In this document: positions 1 through 9,512 of the stretch, piece by piece | Numbering within the stretch: position 1 is the first letter of the stretch | Layout: each line of letters opens with the position of its first letter | Translations under genes and position numbers: made by a program | Assembly (NCBI GenBank): GCA_033297205.1 | Contig: MU859312.1 | Coordinates: 1-41,177, forward strand | DNA: 41,177 bases | Source of the DNA: Pseudoneurospora amorphoporcata | Lineage: Eukaryota; Ascomycota; Sordariomycetes; Sordariales; Sordariaceae | Reading direction: 5' to 3' | Notes under the pieces: generated by a model | Seen by the model: only the letters and a program-made list of their open reading frames with translations | What the model was told of the DNA's origin: nothing | Databases searched by the model: none

Positions 1-1
1 G

Positions 2-93
<92 letters not shown>
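1..93. repeat. (GTT)31 trinucleotide microsatellite
   Basis: Thirty-one uninterrupted GTT units run from the first base of the window to position 93. On the minus strand they read CAA/AAC/ACA, so they could encode polyglutamine, polyasparagine or polythreonine depending on frame. The repeat touches the window edge, so its true length is unknown. A perfect array this long is expected to vary in length between strains. Confidence 0.97.
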
Positions 94-295
94 GACGAGG
101 TAGCGGTGGTGGCACTGGTGTGAATGTGATGATGGACTGGAGCTGGTCCTTGAAGCGGTCCCGGCCCGGTCCCTGTCCCGGTCCCTGGCTGTACTGATGC
201 TGATGCTGGTGCTGATGCTGATGTGGAAAACATGAAACCCGGCGAAGAGGCCATTTTGAGTAGGTAGTTGTAGAGGTAGTGGAAACAACTGCCAT
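1..295 (-). CDS. Possible N-terminus of a Q-rich protein (partial)
   Basis: A minus-strand frame opens at the ATG at 295-293 (context GGCCATGGC) and stays open to the window edge. It would encode 67 residues containing alternating His-Gln dipeptides (about residues 25-34), a GPGQGPGRDRFKDQLQS stretch and a proline-rich segment. All 31 units of the edge microsatellite are then read as CAA glutamine codons. A second minus-strand frame starting at 254-252 is also open but reads the repeat as polythreonine and looks less protein-like. No domain is recognisable and the gene is truncated by the window. His-Gln and polyglutamine runs are common in fungal regulators, but no function can be assigned. 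It may simply be non-coding repeat sequence. Confidence 0.25.
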
Positions 296-3200
296 GGCCT
301 GACGAGTTTATGTCTCCTAGCCGTAGTAGCACCGGCACGAGGATGAATAGCTGCTGTTGAGGTTCCTTCTCGTGAGAGAGCAGTGCCAGTAGTGTCCCTC
401 AACGTCCCCCTCCAAACCCACCACATCCCCCATTAACAGCGCAGCCCGTCCCAATTTCTCCCCACGAAACTGCCCTAACCGACCCCCCTTGCCTGTCCTG
501 TCTCGCCAAAGGATTCCGAACGTTCCCTCCTCATCTCCTCAAACCTTGACTCCACGCCCACATAAACTGCCTCACCACCTCCCCCACCATGTCCCCCGTC
601 GTCTCCTGTTCCCCCTCTTCTATCTAACCCCCAGGGCCAGAACTAGGAGGAAAAAGGATATAAACAGCCGCCATCAAAACCACCACCGCATCCAACATCC
701 CAAAAAACAACAACATCAAGGTAAAAGTCTTCATCCTCATCATCTTCCCCCCCGACTTAACATCTCCCAATGTCCAGTCTTGAACTTGTCTGTCTGTGCC
801 CTCAACATACCTAGGTACCTTAGCCAAACACTCCCTTTGACTTTCCACCGACCGCCAACTGACGACCGGAGACAAGGGACGGACGAGTAAAAGATCCAAG
901 GACGGACGATGTAAAGCCAAAGTTAAAAAAAAAAACGCTGTTAGTTGTGGTTGGCAAGAGGGGCGCGTGCCCAGGGGAGGAGGAGCCAGTACACGTAGGT
1001 AATTTTGGAAAAGGGAAGGGAGTCGAAGCGGGTGTTCGGGGTTTTTCGTTGGAAGCGGACTGGAAGGAAGTAAGGAGGGATGAAGGAGGATTCGAGGGAT
1101 TAGGACTAGGGGAGAGAGACTGGTTGGTGGAGAGTATCGGTCGGCTTTGGAGAACATGAAGCAAGAAGGGGAATGGGATGATGGACCTTCTTTTTCTACA
1201 TAGGTAGAGGTAGGTAGGGATAGGATGGAGACTACCTTACCTAGGTAGGTAGTTGGAGGGTGATTTTGTAGCATGGCTTCGGCGGTGGCGGTGGCAGTGG
1301 CAGAGGGGGGAGGACGAGGGGCGGTGGAAGCCGAGTTCTTGTCTTCTTGAGCGTCGCGGATGGCATTCGGTGCCTATTGCGTGCCACTGTTGCTTGCTTG
1401 CTTTGTTAGATGCTGGCTACCTAGGTACCTACTATGAAGAGAGTGAGTGAGTAATAAGTGGACTCGACATGGACTCACAGCTTCAAACAGGAACCACCTA
1501 GGGCATGCCGACAAACAACAACTTCCGAAACGAAGCCCTCACACAAACCCACGCAGCCAAGAAAGACTGTCGTGTCGACAGTCAGTGTCAGTCATCTATC
1601 TGCCTCAACTCTTGCCCACCAACCCAACAGTGACACAATACCTTAGCCACGCCAGCACAGCCTCGTTGGTATTTATTCAGTCGCTAGGTCCAGTCCAGTC
1701 CAGTCCAGTCCTATCCTCAAAAGTCATGTATGTTTCCAGCGTGCGGTACTTGAGCACCTCCAAATCAACACCTACCTATTTTATCTCCCTGACCTGTCAC
1801 GGTCTGTTATCCCCTCAGTCCCTGCCTGCCCTGCTCTTTTACTTTTGTCCAACTACTGCCTGCCCTCCCCACCCCTTTCTTTTCATCCCTTAGACTTACT
1901 ACCTACCTACCTACCTACCTCTTCCCACCCCTTTCCTTTTATAAGTCTTCAGTTTCCCAGAAAAAACCCAGCACCCCGATATACGTACTCACCAGTCACC
2001 ACCTGTACGAAACAGCAAACGCCGGAAAGACCAGAACTGGACCCTCACATCCGGCCAGGCGGTGTTGCTGCCGGTCCCTTCCCCCCCCGTTAACGGCACC
2101 ATATACCATTCCTCTAGACTAGCTTTGAGCCATCAAAAATATCCATCCATCCATCCCGATCCAGCATGTCTGGCGTACTGCCTGCCTGCCTGCCAGTGGG
2201 AATCCCGCAAGTAGTTCTACATGATTCATCAACCAACCAACCAGTCTCTCAACATGGATCCTTTCCGCCTTTGCGGCAGGCAGCTGGCGAATAAGGAAGG
2301 GACTGGACTTGTAGCTAGCGGTCGGTTGACATTGACAAGGTCGTTTGGCAATGTTGGTTGGTTGGTTGCTCCATCATTCCCGTTCGTTGCATGCATGCAT
2401 GCATGGTGGAAGTGTCGAGTGGGTACGAGTGAGGCGATGGGGGATGACTGGACTTGGAGTGCCCCTGGTTTTCCATCTTGATCTTATGGAGGACCTGGAC
2501 GCCCGAACGAGGGTGGAGGTGGAGGTGGAGGCGCCGGTGGTTGAGTAAGGTAGGTAGGTAGCCGGGGTCGGCGGCGTTGGAGACCAGACGGTTGAGGGGA
2601 CGGGAGGTTTGGTTGGTGTGGTTGTTGTTGTTCTTGGAGTTGGTCGGTCGGTCGTTGCCGTCGACGTCGCATGCCTTCCATGCTGGTGGTGTTGCTCTTT
2701 GGCGGTGGGTGGGTGCGCCGCGCCAGAGTCATACCTACTGGCAACCAACCATCTTGTTTCTGGTGGGAAATGCAGTTTGTACATGGGAGTTTGCGATCAC
2801 ACTAATTGGGCAGAGAGTTCCTCCTGTCAGCTTTTACGGCAAGCAGGCAGATACTCCAATCCTCGTTATTTGTAAGCAGTAGCCATCAAGCGAGGAAGGA
2901 GTAAATTCATGTAAACGGGGTCCGTCAGAATGCTTCAACAAGGAGCTGTTTTTAGTGGTCAACAAGCGTGGAATGAACCATCCAATGGGGCTGGCTGCTT
3001 ACAGAGAACAAGCCTTGTGGGATTCAGCTCCCTTGGCTCAATTGGCAGTCCAAAATAACAAAGATACATGTAGAATAACAGTATGGTATACACAGCAAAA
3101 AGCAGGCCGAAAATGCCAAAGCATCTATTGTCGCCAAAACGCCCTTCAAAGCCTGCCCAAATTTCCTTGGAAAAACCCATGCCCTAAAGTGAAACAACCT

Positions 3201-3418
3201 CCCTCCTTGCCCGTTTTTACACTATGACCATGGCTATGTCCATGGCCTGAGTGAGGCCTGATAAAAACCGAGTGTGACTACATCAAAGGCATCATGATGT
3301 TCTTCACCCTTGTGCCAACCATGCCCGTTTGTCCACTTTTTACAATGCCTTCTCCACCAAGAGTAATTCATACAAGAACAAACTATTCTTCGCAGCCTCG
3401 TCCCCTTACGAGCATGTC
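296..3418. other. Intergenic region, no convincing gene
   Basis: About 3.1 kb with no gene I can recognise. It holds many TAGG/CCTA tetranucleotide clusters (around 809-816, 1200-1250, 1420-1431, 1897-1920, 2549-2562). There is a CCAGT pentanucleotide run near 1689-1711 and a palindromic TGCA run at 2388-2405. A minus-strand 39-codon ORF at 743-624 encodes a methionine-rich start followed by one good hydrophobic segment, preceded by a C/T-rich leader on its own strand. It could be a small membrane protein exon but has no other support. The last few hundred bases should include the 3' UTR of pyr-4. Confidence 0.6.
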
Positions 3419-4603
3419 TCAAGCCAGACGCTCCCGACGATCCTGGTACGCCTTCCACGCTTTCCTCCTGTAGCGCTCAGCCTCGGCAGGAGGATCCGAC
3501 GCGGTGATGATGCCACGTCCAACAATGGCGATATCGGTGCCCTTGATGTTCACAAGGTTGTCGGGCGTGTTGTACTGCTGACCGAGTCCGTCGCCCTGAG
3601 GCGCCTCCTCTCCCGGTGGCGGCAGCTTGCAGCCGGGGGTCATGTGGATGAAGTTGTCCGCTTGCGCTTCTTCCTCGGCTGCGCTTTCGTGGTCATCGTA
3701 GGCCGGGGCCAAATCTTGCTTGGTGATTCCGTTCAGGTTCTGCTGCGCGACGTAGCCCATGACGAAATCCTTGTTCTTGCGCGCCGCCTTGACACACTCC
3801 CATGTGTACTTGCCGTCCATAAGGCAACCCTTGGACGACATCTGCGCCAGGATCAACAGACCGCGCTCCAGAGGCGCCTCCTCAATGCCGGGGAACACAG
3901 TCTCATCGCCCTCCGAGATGGTCTTGGCCAGACGTGGCGAGTCGGCAGGCTCATATGTTTGCGTGACGGTGGTGACGGAGACGATGCTACCCTTTCTCCC
4001 ATCCGTGTCCTTTTCCCTGCTGGTGCCATTCTCGCGAGGGACGATCTTGCGCAGCTCCTCCACGCGGTCCTCGGCTTCCTCGTCGGCGAACTGGTCTGCG
4101 CCGGGGGTGCCGACCGAAACCGACGTCTTGACCTCGTAGGGGACGCGCTCCCTCCACTTCTGGGCGGCCTGGGCCATGGCGCTCACCATGGCCTCTCCGG
4201 CGTGGATGTCGGCGTTGGTGATGTGGGCCCATTCGATAACGCAGGCGGTGCCGGCCGTGTACTGCTTCTGCACGGTGCTGCCAATGTCGACGAACTTGCG
4301 GTCCTCGAAGATGAGGAAGCCGTGCTTGCGGGCGAGGGCGGCCAGCTTGGCGCCGGTGCCCGTGTGCGGTTGGTAGTCCCAGCCTGTGATCAGGTCATAG
4401 TGGGTCTTGAGGACGACAATCGAGGGGCCAACCTGGTCGGCAAGGGCGAGGAGCTCGCGCGCATGCTCGACATCGGCGCTGAGGCAGAGGTTGGACTGCT
4501 TGACCTCCATCAGGCGGAAGAGGTAGCTGGTGAGGGGATGCGACGAGCTCTCTACCCGCTCAGCAAACGACTGCTTGAGCGACCAGTGTGGTGTTGTCGA
4601 CAT
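3419..4603 (-). CDS. pyr-4: Orotidine 5'-phosphate decarboxylase
   Basis: This enzyme decarboxylates orotidine monophosphate to UMP, the last step of de novo pyrimidine synthesis in the cytoplasm. The intronless frame encodes 394 residues starting MSTTPHWSLKQSFAERVESS and ending DRRERLA, and matches my memory of the Neurospora/Sordaria enzyme almost residue for residue. The catalytic DxKxxD signature is visible as FEDRKFVDIGSTV (Asp101, Lys103, Asp106). KTHYDLITGWD precedes it and IVGRGIITA, a phosphate-binding segment, lies near the C-terminus. The charged insertion at about residues 185-310 is typical of filamentous ascomycete enzymes. The frame is open upstream to about 4765 but has no ATG before 4603, so 4603 is the start. 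It is the only confident minus-strand gene in the window and is divergent from the CCCH gene across a large gap. A fully overlapping 445-codon antisense frame is a shadow. Confidence 0.97.
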   Translation of the reverse strand: MSTTPHWSLKQSFAERVESSSHPLTSYLFRLMEVKQSNLCLSADVEHARELLALADQVGPSIVVLKTHYDLITGWDYQPHTGTGAKLAALARKHGFLIFEDRKFVDIGSTVQKQYTAGTACVIEWAHITNADIHAGEAMVSAMAQAAQKWRERVPYEVKTSVSVGTPGADQFADEEAEDRVEELRKIVPRENGTSREKDTDGRKGSIVSVTTVTQTYEPADSPRLAKTISEGDETVFPGIEEAPLERGLLILAQMSSKGCLMDGKYTWECVKAARKNKDFVMGYVAQQNLNGITKQDLAPAYDDHESAAEEEAQADNFIHMTPGCKLPPPGEEAPQGDGLGQQYNTPDNLVNIKGTDIAIVGRGIITASDPPAEAERYRRKAWKAYQDRRERLA

Positions 4604-5142
4604 GTTGGCGGTTGTGGTCTGAGGTTTCGGAGGGGGGATTTTCGTTGTCGAGAGATTATGGTATGACAATCCGAGGACGATGTTGAATACACCCGAGGTA
4701 GCTAGGTATTCTTCGCAACGTCGTGTGAGTGAAAAGAGCTCCTGTAGAGAGGAGAGAAGAGCCAAGCTAAGTACCTAAAAGTATGCCGGCACGAGGTGGG
4801 ATGGTGGGGCCACCTGTTGTTGCAAGTCAAAGCTCGACTCGTGTGCTTGTGACGAACGTGTGACTCGGAGTGGTCAATGGTCAATGGTGTTGAGAGGAAG
4901 AAAGAGAGACCCAAAGAGAACAAGCCGAGATGTCGAAGCAGCTGCACCAATCTACATATGTAGGTACACTACAAAGGGGGAGGATGCCCGTGTCAATGTA
5001 AAAAAGAGCCTGGAAAAGACGAACAATGATTGGAACCGCCGAGACTCGAGATCCAGAGGACGTGGACCCTAGGTAGACTAGACTAGTGTACTAAAACAGT
5101 GTGGTGGGTGACGGGTAAAGGAGGTGATGGGGGGGTCCGCCC

Positions 5143-5160
5143 GGGGGGGGGGGGGGGGGG
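5143..5160. repeat. G18 homopolymer
   Basis: Eighteen consecutive G residues follow a short C pair. Runs like this are prone to sequencing and length error and can form G-quadruplex-like structures. Confidence 0.95.
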
Positions 5161-5495
5161 TTCAGGGTCGGGTGTGCTGTGCAGGCCACTCTGCATTTGA
5201 CGCTGCAGCCAGCACCGGCAGGGTTTTTGTAAGGTACCTCTACGCGGCCCAGCCAACCACAGCTCTCCACTGGGGATCCGGACGGGGTCGTTCGGGGTCC
5301 ATGGGCCCTCGCGACTGGACGATGTGTCGACGATGTGACCCGACGGGATGCATTACTTGGGACCCGGGAGATGGAGACCGTTCCAGCAACGAAATCGTTT
5401 CTCTCTTTTTTTCTTTTCTTTTTTTTTTTTTTCTTTTTCTTCAGGAACGGGAAGCTGGATTATGGATCCGAAACAGCTCATTACGTCCCAGCCAG

Positions 5496-5523
5496 CGTCG
5501 TCGTCGTCGTCGTCGTCGTCGTC
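5496..5523. repeat. (CGT)9 trinucleotide microsatellite
   Basis: Nine CGT units plus one extra C in non-coding sequence upstream of pyr-4. The short frames through it give poly-Ser, poly-Val or poly-Arg and are not supported as genes. Confidence 0.93.
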
Positions 5524-6240
5524 CTCGCCTTTGTTGACTACCTTATGTAATCAAGGACCGTCCTTTCACGGCACAAAGGCAATGGTAACCCTTACTCTGG
5601 TTACCGTGGTGTTAGCGTGGTAGTAACATATTAACCAGTGGTGATGAATGGCTCTTTGGCTCGATCCCCCCGTTCAAACCCCATACCAAGACCAGGGGCG
5701 ATACCGCCGTGAGGGGTCGGTGGGCACACTCAGCTAGGTAGACAAGAGCTTGTGACGGTCTCGACCCGGATATCGGGAGATGAGCTGTTGCCCTGCCGTT
5801 GTGCCTGCCCCTCAAACAGGAAAGAAGGAGTGAGGACGGACGACGCCAGGCAACACCCCCAACAGTGCAAAGTCGGTTATTAGTTGGTTGCTAGATCTGG
5901 TTGCAAAAGGGATCTCGACTGGATTCCCAGGCCTCATAGACCGGTGCCCCGGACCCCGGGCCCTTGTAAAGAGGAACCTGGTTGACTGGGCGGACCACCG
6001 AGTCGGGAGTCAAATCAAAGAGTTGGTCAACATTCAGACGTTCAACAACGCTTTGACCGACTGTCACCTGACAATGGCACACTGCATCCAAGGCTGAAGA
6101 GGTGATCCCATGCGAGAATGTCATGACTGATAATAACTTGTCTGCTGAAAAAAAAAGACGGCAAATGCCTGCCTCCAATCCCTCGAGCCGAATCACCAAA
6201 TTCCAGCGCAAATCCAGACCGCGCCGTTTCCCTGTGAACT

Positions 6241-6270
6241 TTGGGGCTGTTCACCTTGGGGCTGTTCACC
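6241..6270. repeat. Exact 15-bp tandem duplication
   Basis: The unit TTGGGGCTGTTCACC occurs twice head to tail without mismatch. It is a small replication-slippage duplication in non-coding sequence. Confidence 0.9.
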
Positions 6271-7587
6271 TCGGCATGACCCAGGGGCAGGCATGCCAGG
6301 TACCCCTTGGTCCCTCCACTTGCTCCAGCTCTTTCCTTTGCGTCCGGTCACTGGAGAAGAAGGTGGGGAGGACAAAACAATTCCACTTGAGAAGTCACGA
6401 TTCTCATCTCAAGTCTTTCACTAACAAAGAAACCGAGTGTTTTCGAGCCATTATGATAAAAGAGGTTCAAGCCAAGCTCAAAGCCAAGACTCGACAGACG
6501 GTGGGGACTGGGGAGCAGTCGGGCCGGGCTCGCACAGACCGTCCGGCCGTTGCCAGCCGTGATTCCTTCCATGTCGACAAGTCGGGTGGAATTCGACCCC
6601 CCGCCCTCCAATTCCATCTGCGGTTACTTATTGAAGCGAAGGGCACCTCAGCCTGCACCGCTGCACTGCAGACACAATCCACTTGGTCTGCATTGCTCTT
6701 CCATTCAAGTTGCATCCTGCATTTTATCAAGGTGTGCTTGCATTCATCGGTCACCTTCGCCATATTCAGCCGTTTCGACGCACCGGTCGTCCGTTCCCGT
6801 CGCTTCTCGCTCTCCTCGGTGTGAGAGACGCCGGAATACCAACAGCTTGGGCTAATCGCCAGGGGCTCAACAAGTGGAGGGCCCCTGGAGAGGTATCGAC
6901 AGTTTTCATAAACTCTTTCCCCTTTCTGACTCTCGCCGTCGTCATCACTGGTCACAGGGAAAATAACCAAGACCCAATGCCAAAAGAGGCTCATCACTTG
7001 GGTAGTATGCTCCCGTCTCGTTCGTCTTCGGGACTCGCTACACTCAACAGGCAATTTGTCGCCTTGCTCCCCGGGCAAGGGTCATGTTGTTGAAAACTCG
7101 CAGTCATTGGCCGGGGAAAGCTCCGTCCGCTGGACCCAGGCAGCGGGGAACTCGGCGACAGTTGACAAGTTGATAAGTAACGGGAGGCAAGGCACAAAAC
7201 CCAGGAACCAACACCAACACTTTATTTACCTTTTCTGGCCCGCGCAAAAATCACATGCCGGGGTTCAGAAAAAGGTGAGAGATCTCCAAAGAGGAAAAGA
7301 AACCAGAGCCAAGACATCAGCTAGAAAAGACCTGTCACAGATGATTCCTCCAATCCTCTCCAGATGCTGCAACGATCACCTTCCTACTCTATACTGCTGC
7401 TCGCCAGAGTACAGTATTCTTTTATCCTTCCCTCGTCGTATCAGCCCCAACATTTGCAGTTCGGTCGTGATACAACTTGCATCTCGGTGGAGCCCAATGG
7501 CGGGCTACCGACAAAAAGAGGTTGGCGGCTCGAAAGCGTACGCATCCCAGAGTTGTATCCGGATCTTCCTTCACGGAAAGCGGAATT

Positions 7588-7634
7588 AAAAAAAAAAATA
7601 AAAATAAAAATAAAAATAAGAAAAAAAAAAAAAA
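7588..7634. repeat. A-rich AAAATA tract
   Basis: An A run passes into about four AAAAAT units and then a second A run. It is low-complexity sequence, possibly an old poly(A) insertion, with no target-site duplication that I can see. Confidence 0.85.
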
Positions 7635-9035
7635 GGGAATCAGAGACAAGAAAGTGGAAGGCATGTCAGGAATTCGTCATGGCCCATCCATAACACCTCA
7701 CAAGAGTTCGACGAGATATCAGTTCGGCACTCGGGCCGTGCTGCGAAGCCCTATGAGACACGGAAAATCGCAAGCATGTTTCGGCTTCCTTGTCGTGGTC
7801 GCATTTCACATCTTCGATTTCCATTCGCGCTTATGTTTTCGGATCATCACGTCCAGTTACCCGGACCCGAACCGGCCGTTGGGATATCCATCCCCCTTGG
7901 TGCTGTTGACACAGTGCCCATATGTCTGAATTTTGACAGGTATCGGGATTCAACTGTCAGTCAGCCTTCAGCCTACCGGCTCCAACGGGTGCTCGCCGCG
8001 CATATCAGAGAGACACAAGCGATTCTCCTCCTGATTGAACCTGCTGTGCTTCCAAAAGGCGAGATATCTGATCACGAGCCGAAAGGCGTACGATATATCC
8101 AATCCCCAAAAAGAAAATTTTCGCTTTTCCAAACTTCCAAGTCTCAACTCCCGAATCCCAAGGACGACCCCCTTGTGCGCTTATCTTTCTTCCCATCCCT
8201 CTTTCGGAATAGGCACCCCTCATACAAGGCATGATCGGCGTCCCGAGAATTTGTGATGGGGATCGGGACTACCGAGGTCAATGTGCGCTTTGTTCGAGAA
8301 GGGCGAGAGATCTTCGTTCTTCCTTTCTTCTCGGGCGCGTCGTTGGTTGGCGTTACGTTTTCCCATGAGTTAGCGATGCCAGAATGAGGAAACGAGAAAC
8401 GAGAAAACGAGAACTGACCGACTGACGAACCGACGCCGCCGGCGACAACATGACGGTGGATTTCTGGGAAGAAGACCCAAAACATTTGATATACTGTCCC
8501 TTTTTGCTGACTGAGGATAGCTATACCTATGCCCACGCATTCAGAGTGAGATGAGACAGAGAGAACACCGTCTAATTGCGCCATGATGGACCGGTCCCAA
8601 ATCCAAGAAACACCAAAGGCCGCTTACATATTAGCCAGCAAAAGAATCGGACTCTTATGGGATGGATGGGAGATGCAGAACACGATAAGAATGTGCCAAC
8701 ATCGGGTGATGGAAGGCAGAATCTTGGAACTCCCAAGGAATCCCCAAAATTAACGCCGGTTTGATACAAGCTGACAAGCCGGAGAAGAGGCTAAATTCAG
8801 GGACACAAACAGGACAGCCGTACCGGATACGGAGCTTTCGGCGACGATCCCGATGCTGATCACGCCCTTGAGGTTCTCCTGCGTCAAAAAGCCAAGGAAG
8901 CTCCGGCAAACTTCACCGGTACCTGACTGACGGCTGACGGAGCTGGGTTGAGCTTTTGCAATGAAAGACTCCAAACATTTGCTAACAACACAACACAACT
9001 GAACTGACAGGTAGCACGCATGCCGCAACAGTGGG

Positions 9036-9062
9036 AAAAAAAAAAAAAAAAAAAAAAAAAAA
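9036..9062. repeat. A27 homopolymer
   Basis: Twenty-seven consecutive A residues flanked by GTGGG and GGGTTG. The run lies about 85 bp left of the miniature transposon at 9148. Confidence 0.95.
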
Positions 9063-9147
9063 GGGTTGATTGTTTCTTCGGCCACCGCCCCCCGACTGAT
9101 GATGTCGATGCCGATGCCGGATGGCGATGTGATTGTCGATTCCTCTA

Positions 9148-9510
9148 CAGTAGAAACCCCTGTTTATGTAAAGACTACCTTTTGCAGATCCGCCCTTTTT
9201 GCAAAGGCTTTGTTTGGCCTGCCGGAGTTTCCTCTGGTGGGCGGGATTGCAAATTGCAATTGCAACGTTGACAACCCGAATTTTATACTAATAGGGGAGG
9301 GGCCCGGTTTTGGTAAGAGGAGAGGCATACTTATACCCCTCTACCGGGGGTCCGGTCCGGTCGCTCTACATATACGACCCAATTTTTGGTGCGCCGCGGC
9401 GATCCTCCAATAGTGTAGCCAGAAGGCCGTGACTGGTCTGTGCGCTGGAACCGTCTTTTGCAAAAGATTTTGGTCGCCGAAATCAGTTGCATTAACAGGG
9501 GTTTCTACTC
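9148..9510. mobile_element. Pogo/Fot1-like MITE with TA target duplication
   Basis: The two ends are inverted repeats. The left end reads CAGTAGAAACCCCTGTTTAT, and the reverse complement of the right end reads GAGTAGAAACCCCTGTTAAT. Over 24 bp, 21 positions match. Each end is bordered by TA (9146-9147 and 9511-9512), the duplication expected of Tc1/mariner-superfamily transposition. TIRs beginning CAGTAGAA(A)CC are typical of fungal pogo/Fot1 elements as I recall them. At 363 bp with no open frame, it is a non-autonomous miniature element mobilised in trans. Short TTTTGCAAA-like motifs recur inside both ends (near 9195 and 9460) and could be subterminal transposase sites. The 3-bp TIR divergence suggests an insertion that is not brand new. 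Confidence 0.8.
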
Positions 9511-9512
9511 TA

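Larger units (their letters stand above)
4604..5640. promoter_or_regulatory. Upstream region of pyr-4 with homopolymers
   Basis: This is the 5' flank of pyr-4, read on the minus strand. The minus-strand leader just above the start ends in ACAACCGCCAAC before ATG, a good fungal start context. Further upstream are an 18-G run (5143-5160), T-rich tracts (5406-5441) and a (CGT)9 array (5496-5523). I see no specific regulator site that I can name. Confidence 0.5.
5641..9145. other. Gene-poor region, no recognisable gene
   Basis: About 3.5 kb in which several frames of 60-240 codons exist on both strands, but none has a recognisable domain, a convincing splice structure or conserved-looking composition. 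It contains an exact 15-bp tandem duplication (6241-6270), an A-rich AAAATA tract (7588-7634) and an A27 run (9036-9062). The A tracts could be tails of decayed retroelements, but I see no coding remnant next to them. A species-specific or decayed gene here cannot be excluded. Confidence 0.5.

Noticed and set aside
3028..3046. Second tRNA-like A box (TTGGCTCAATTGGCAG)
   Set aside because: No B box or cloverleaf follows.
3329..4666. 445-codon plus-strand frame opposite pyr-4
   Set aside because: It lies wholly antisense to a well-conserved gene, has no domain, and is explained by the GC-rich third positions of pyr-4.
6102..6824. 240-codon plus-strand ORF
   Set aside because: No domain, low-information composition, an overlapping 203-codon frame on the other strand and no promoter-like leader; it is not distinguishable from chance.
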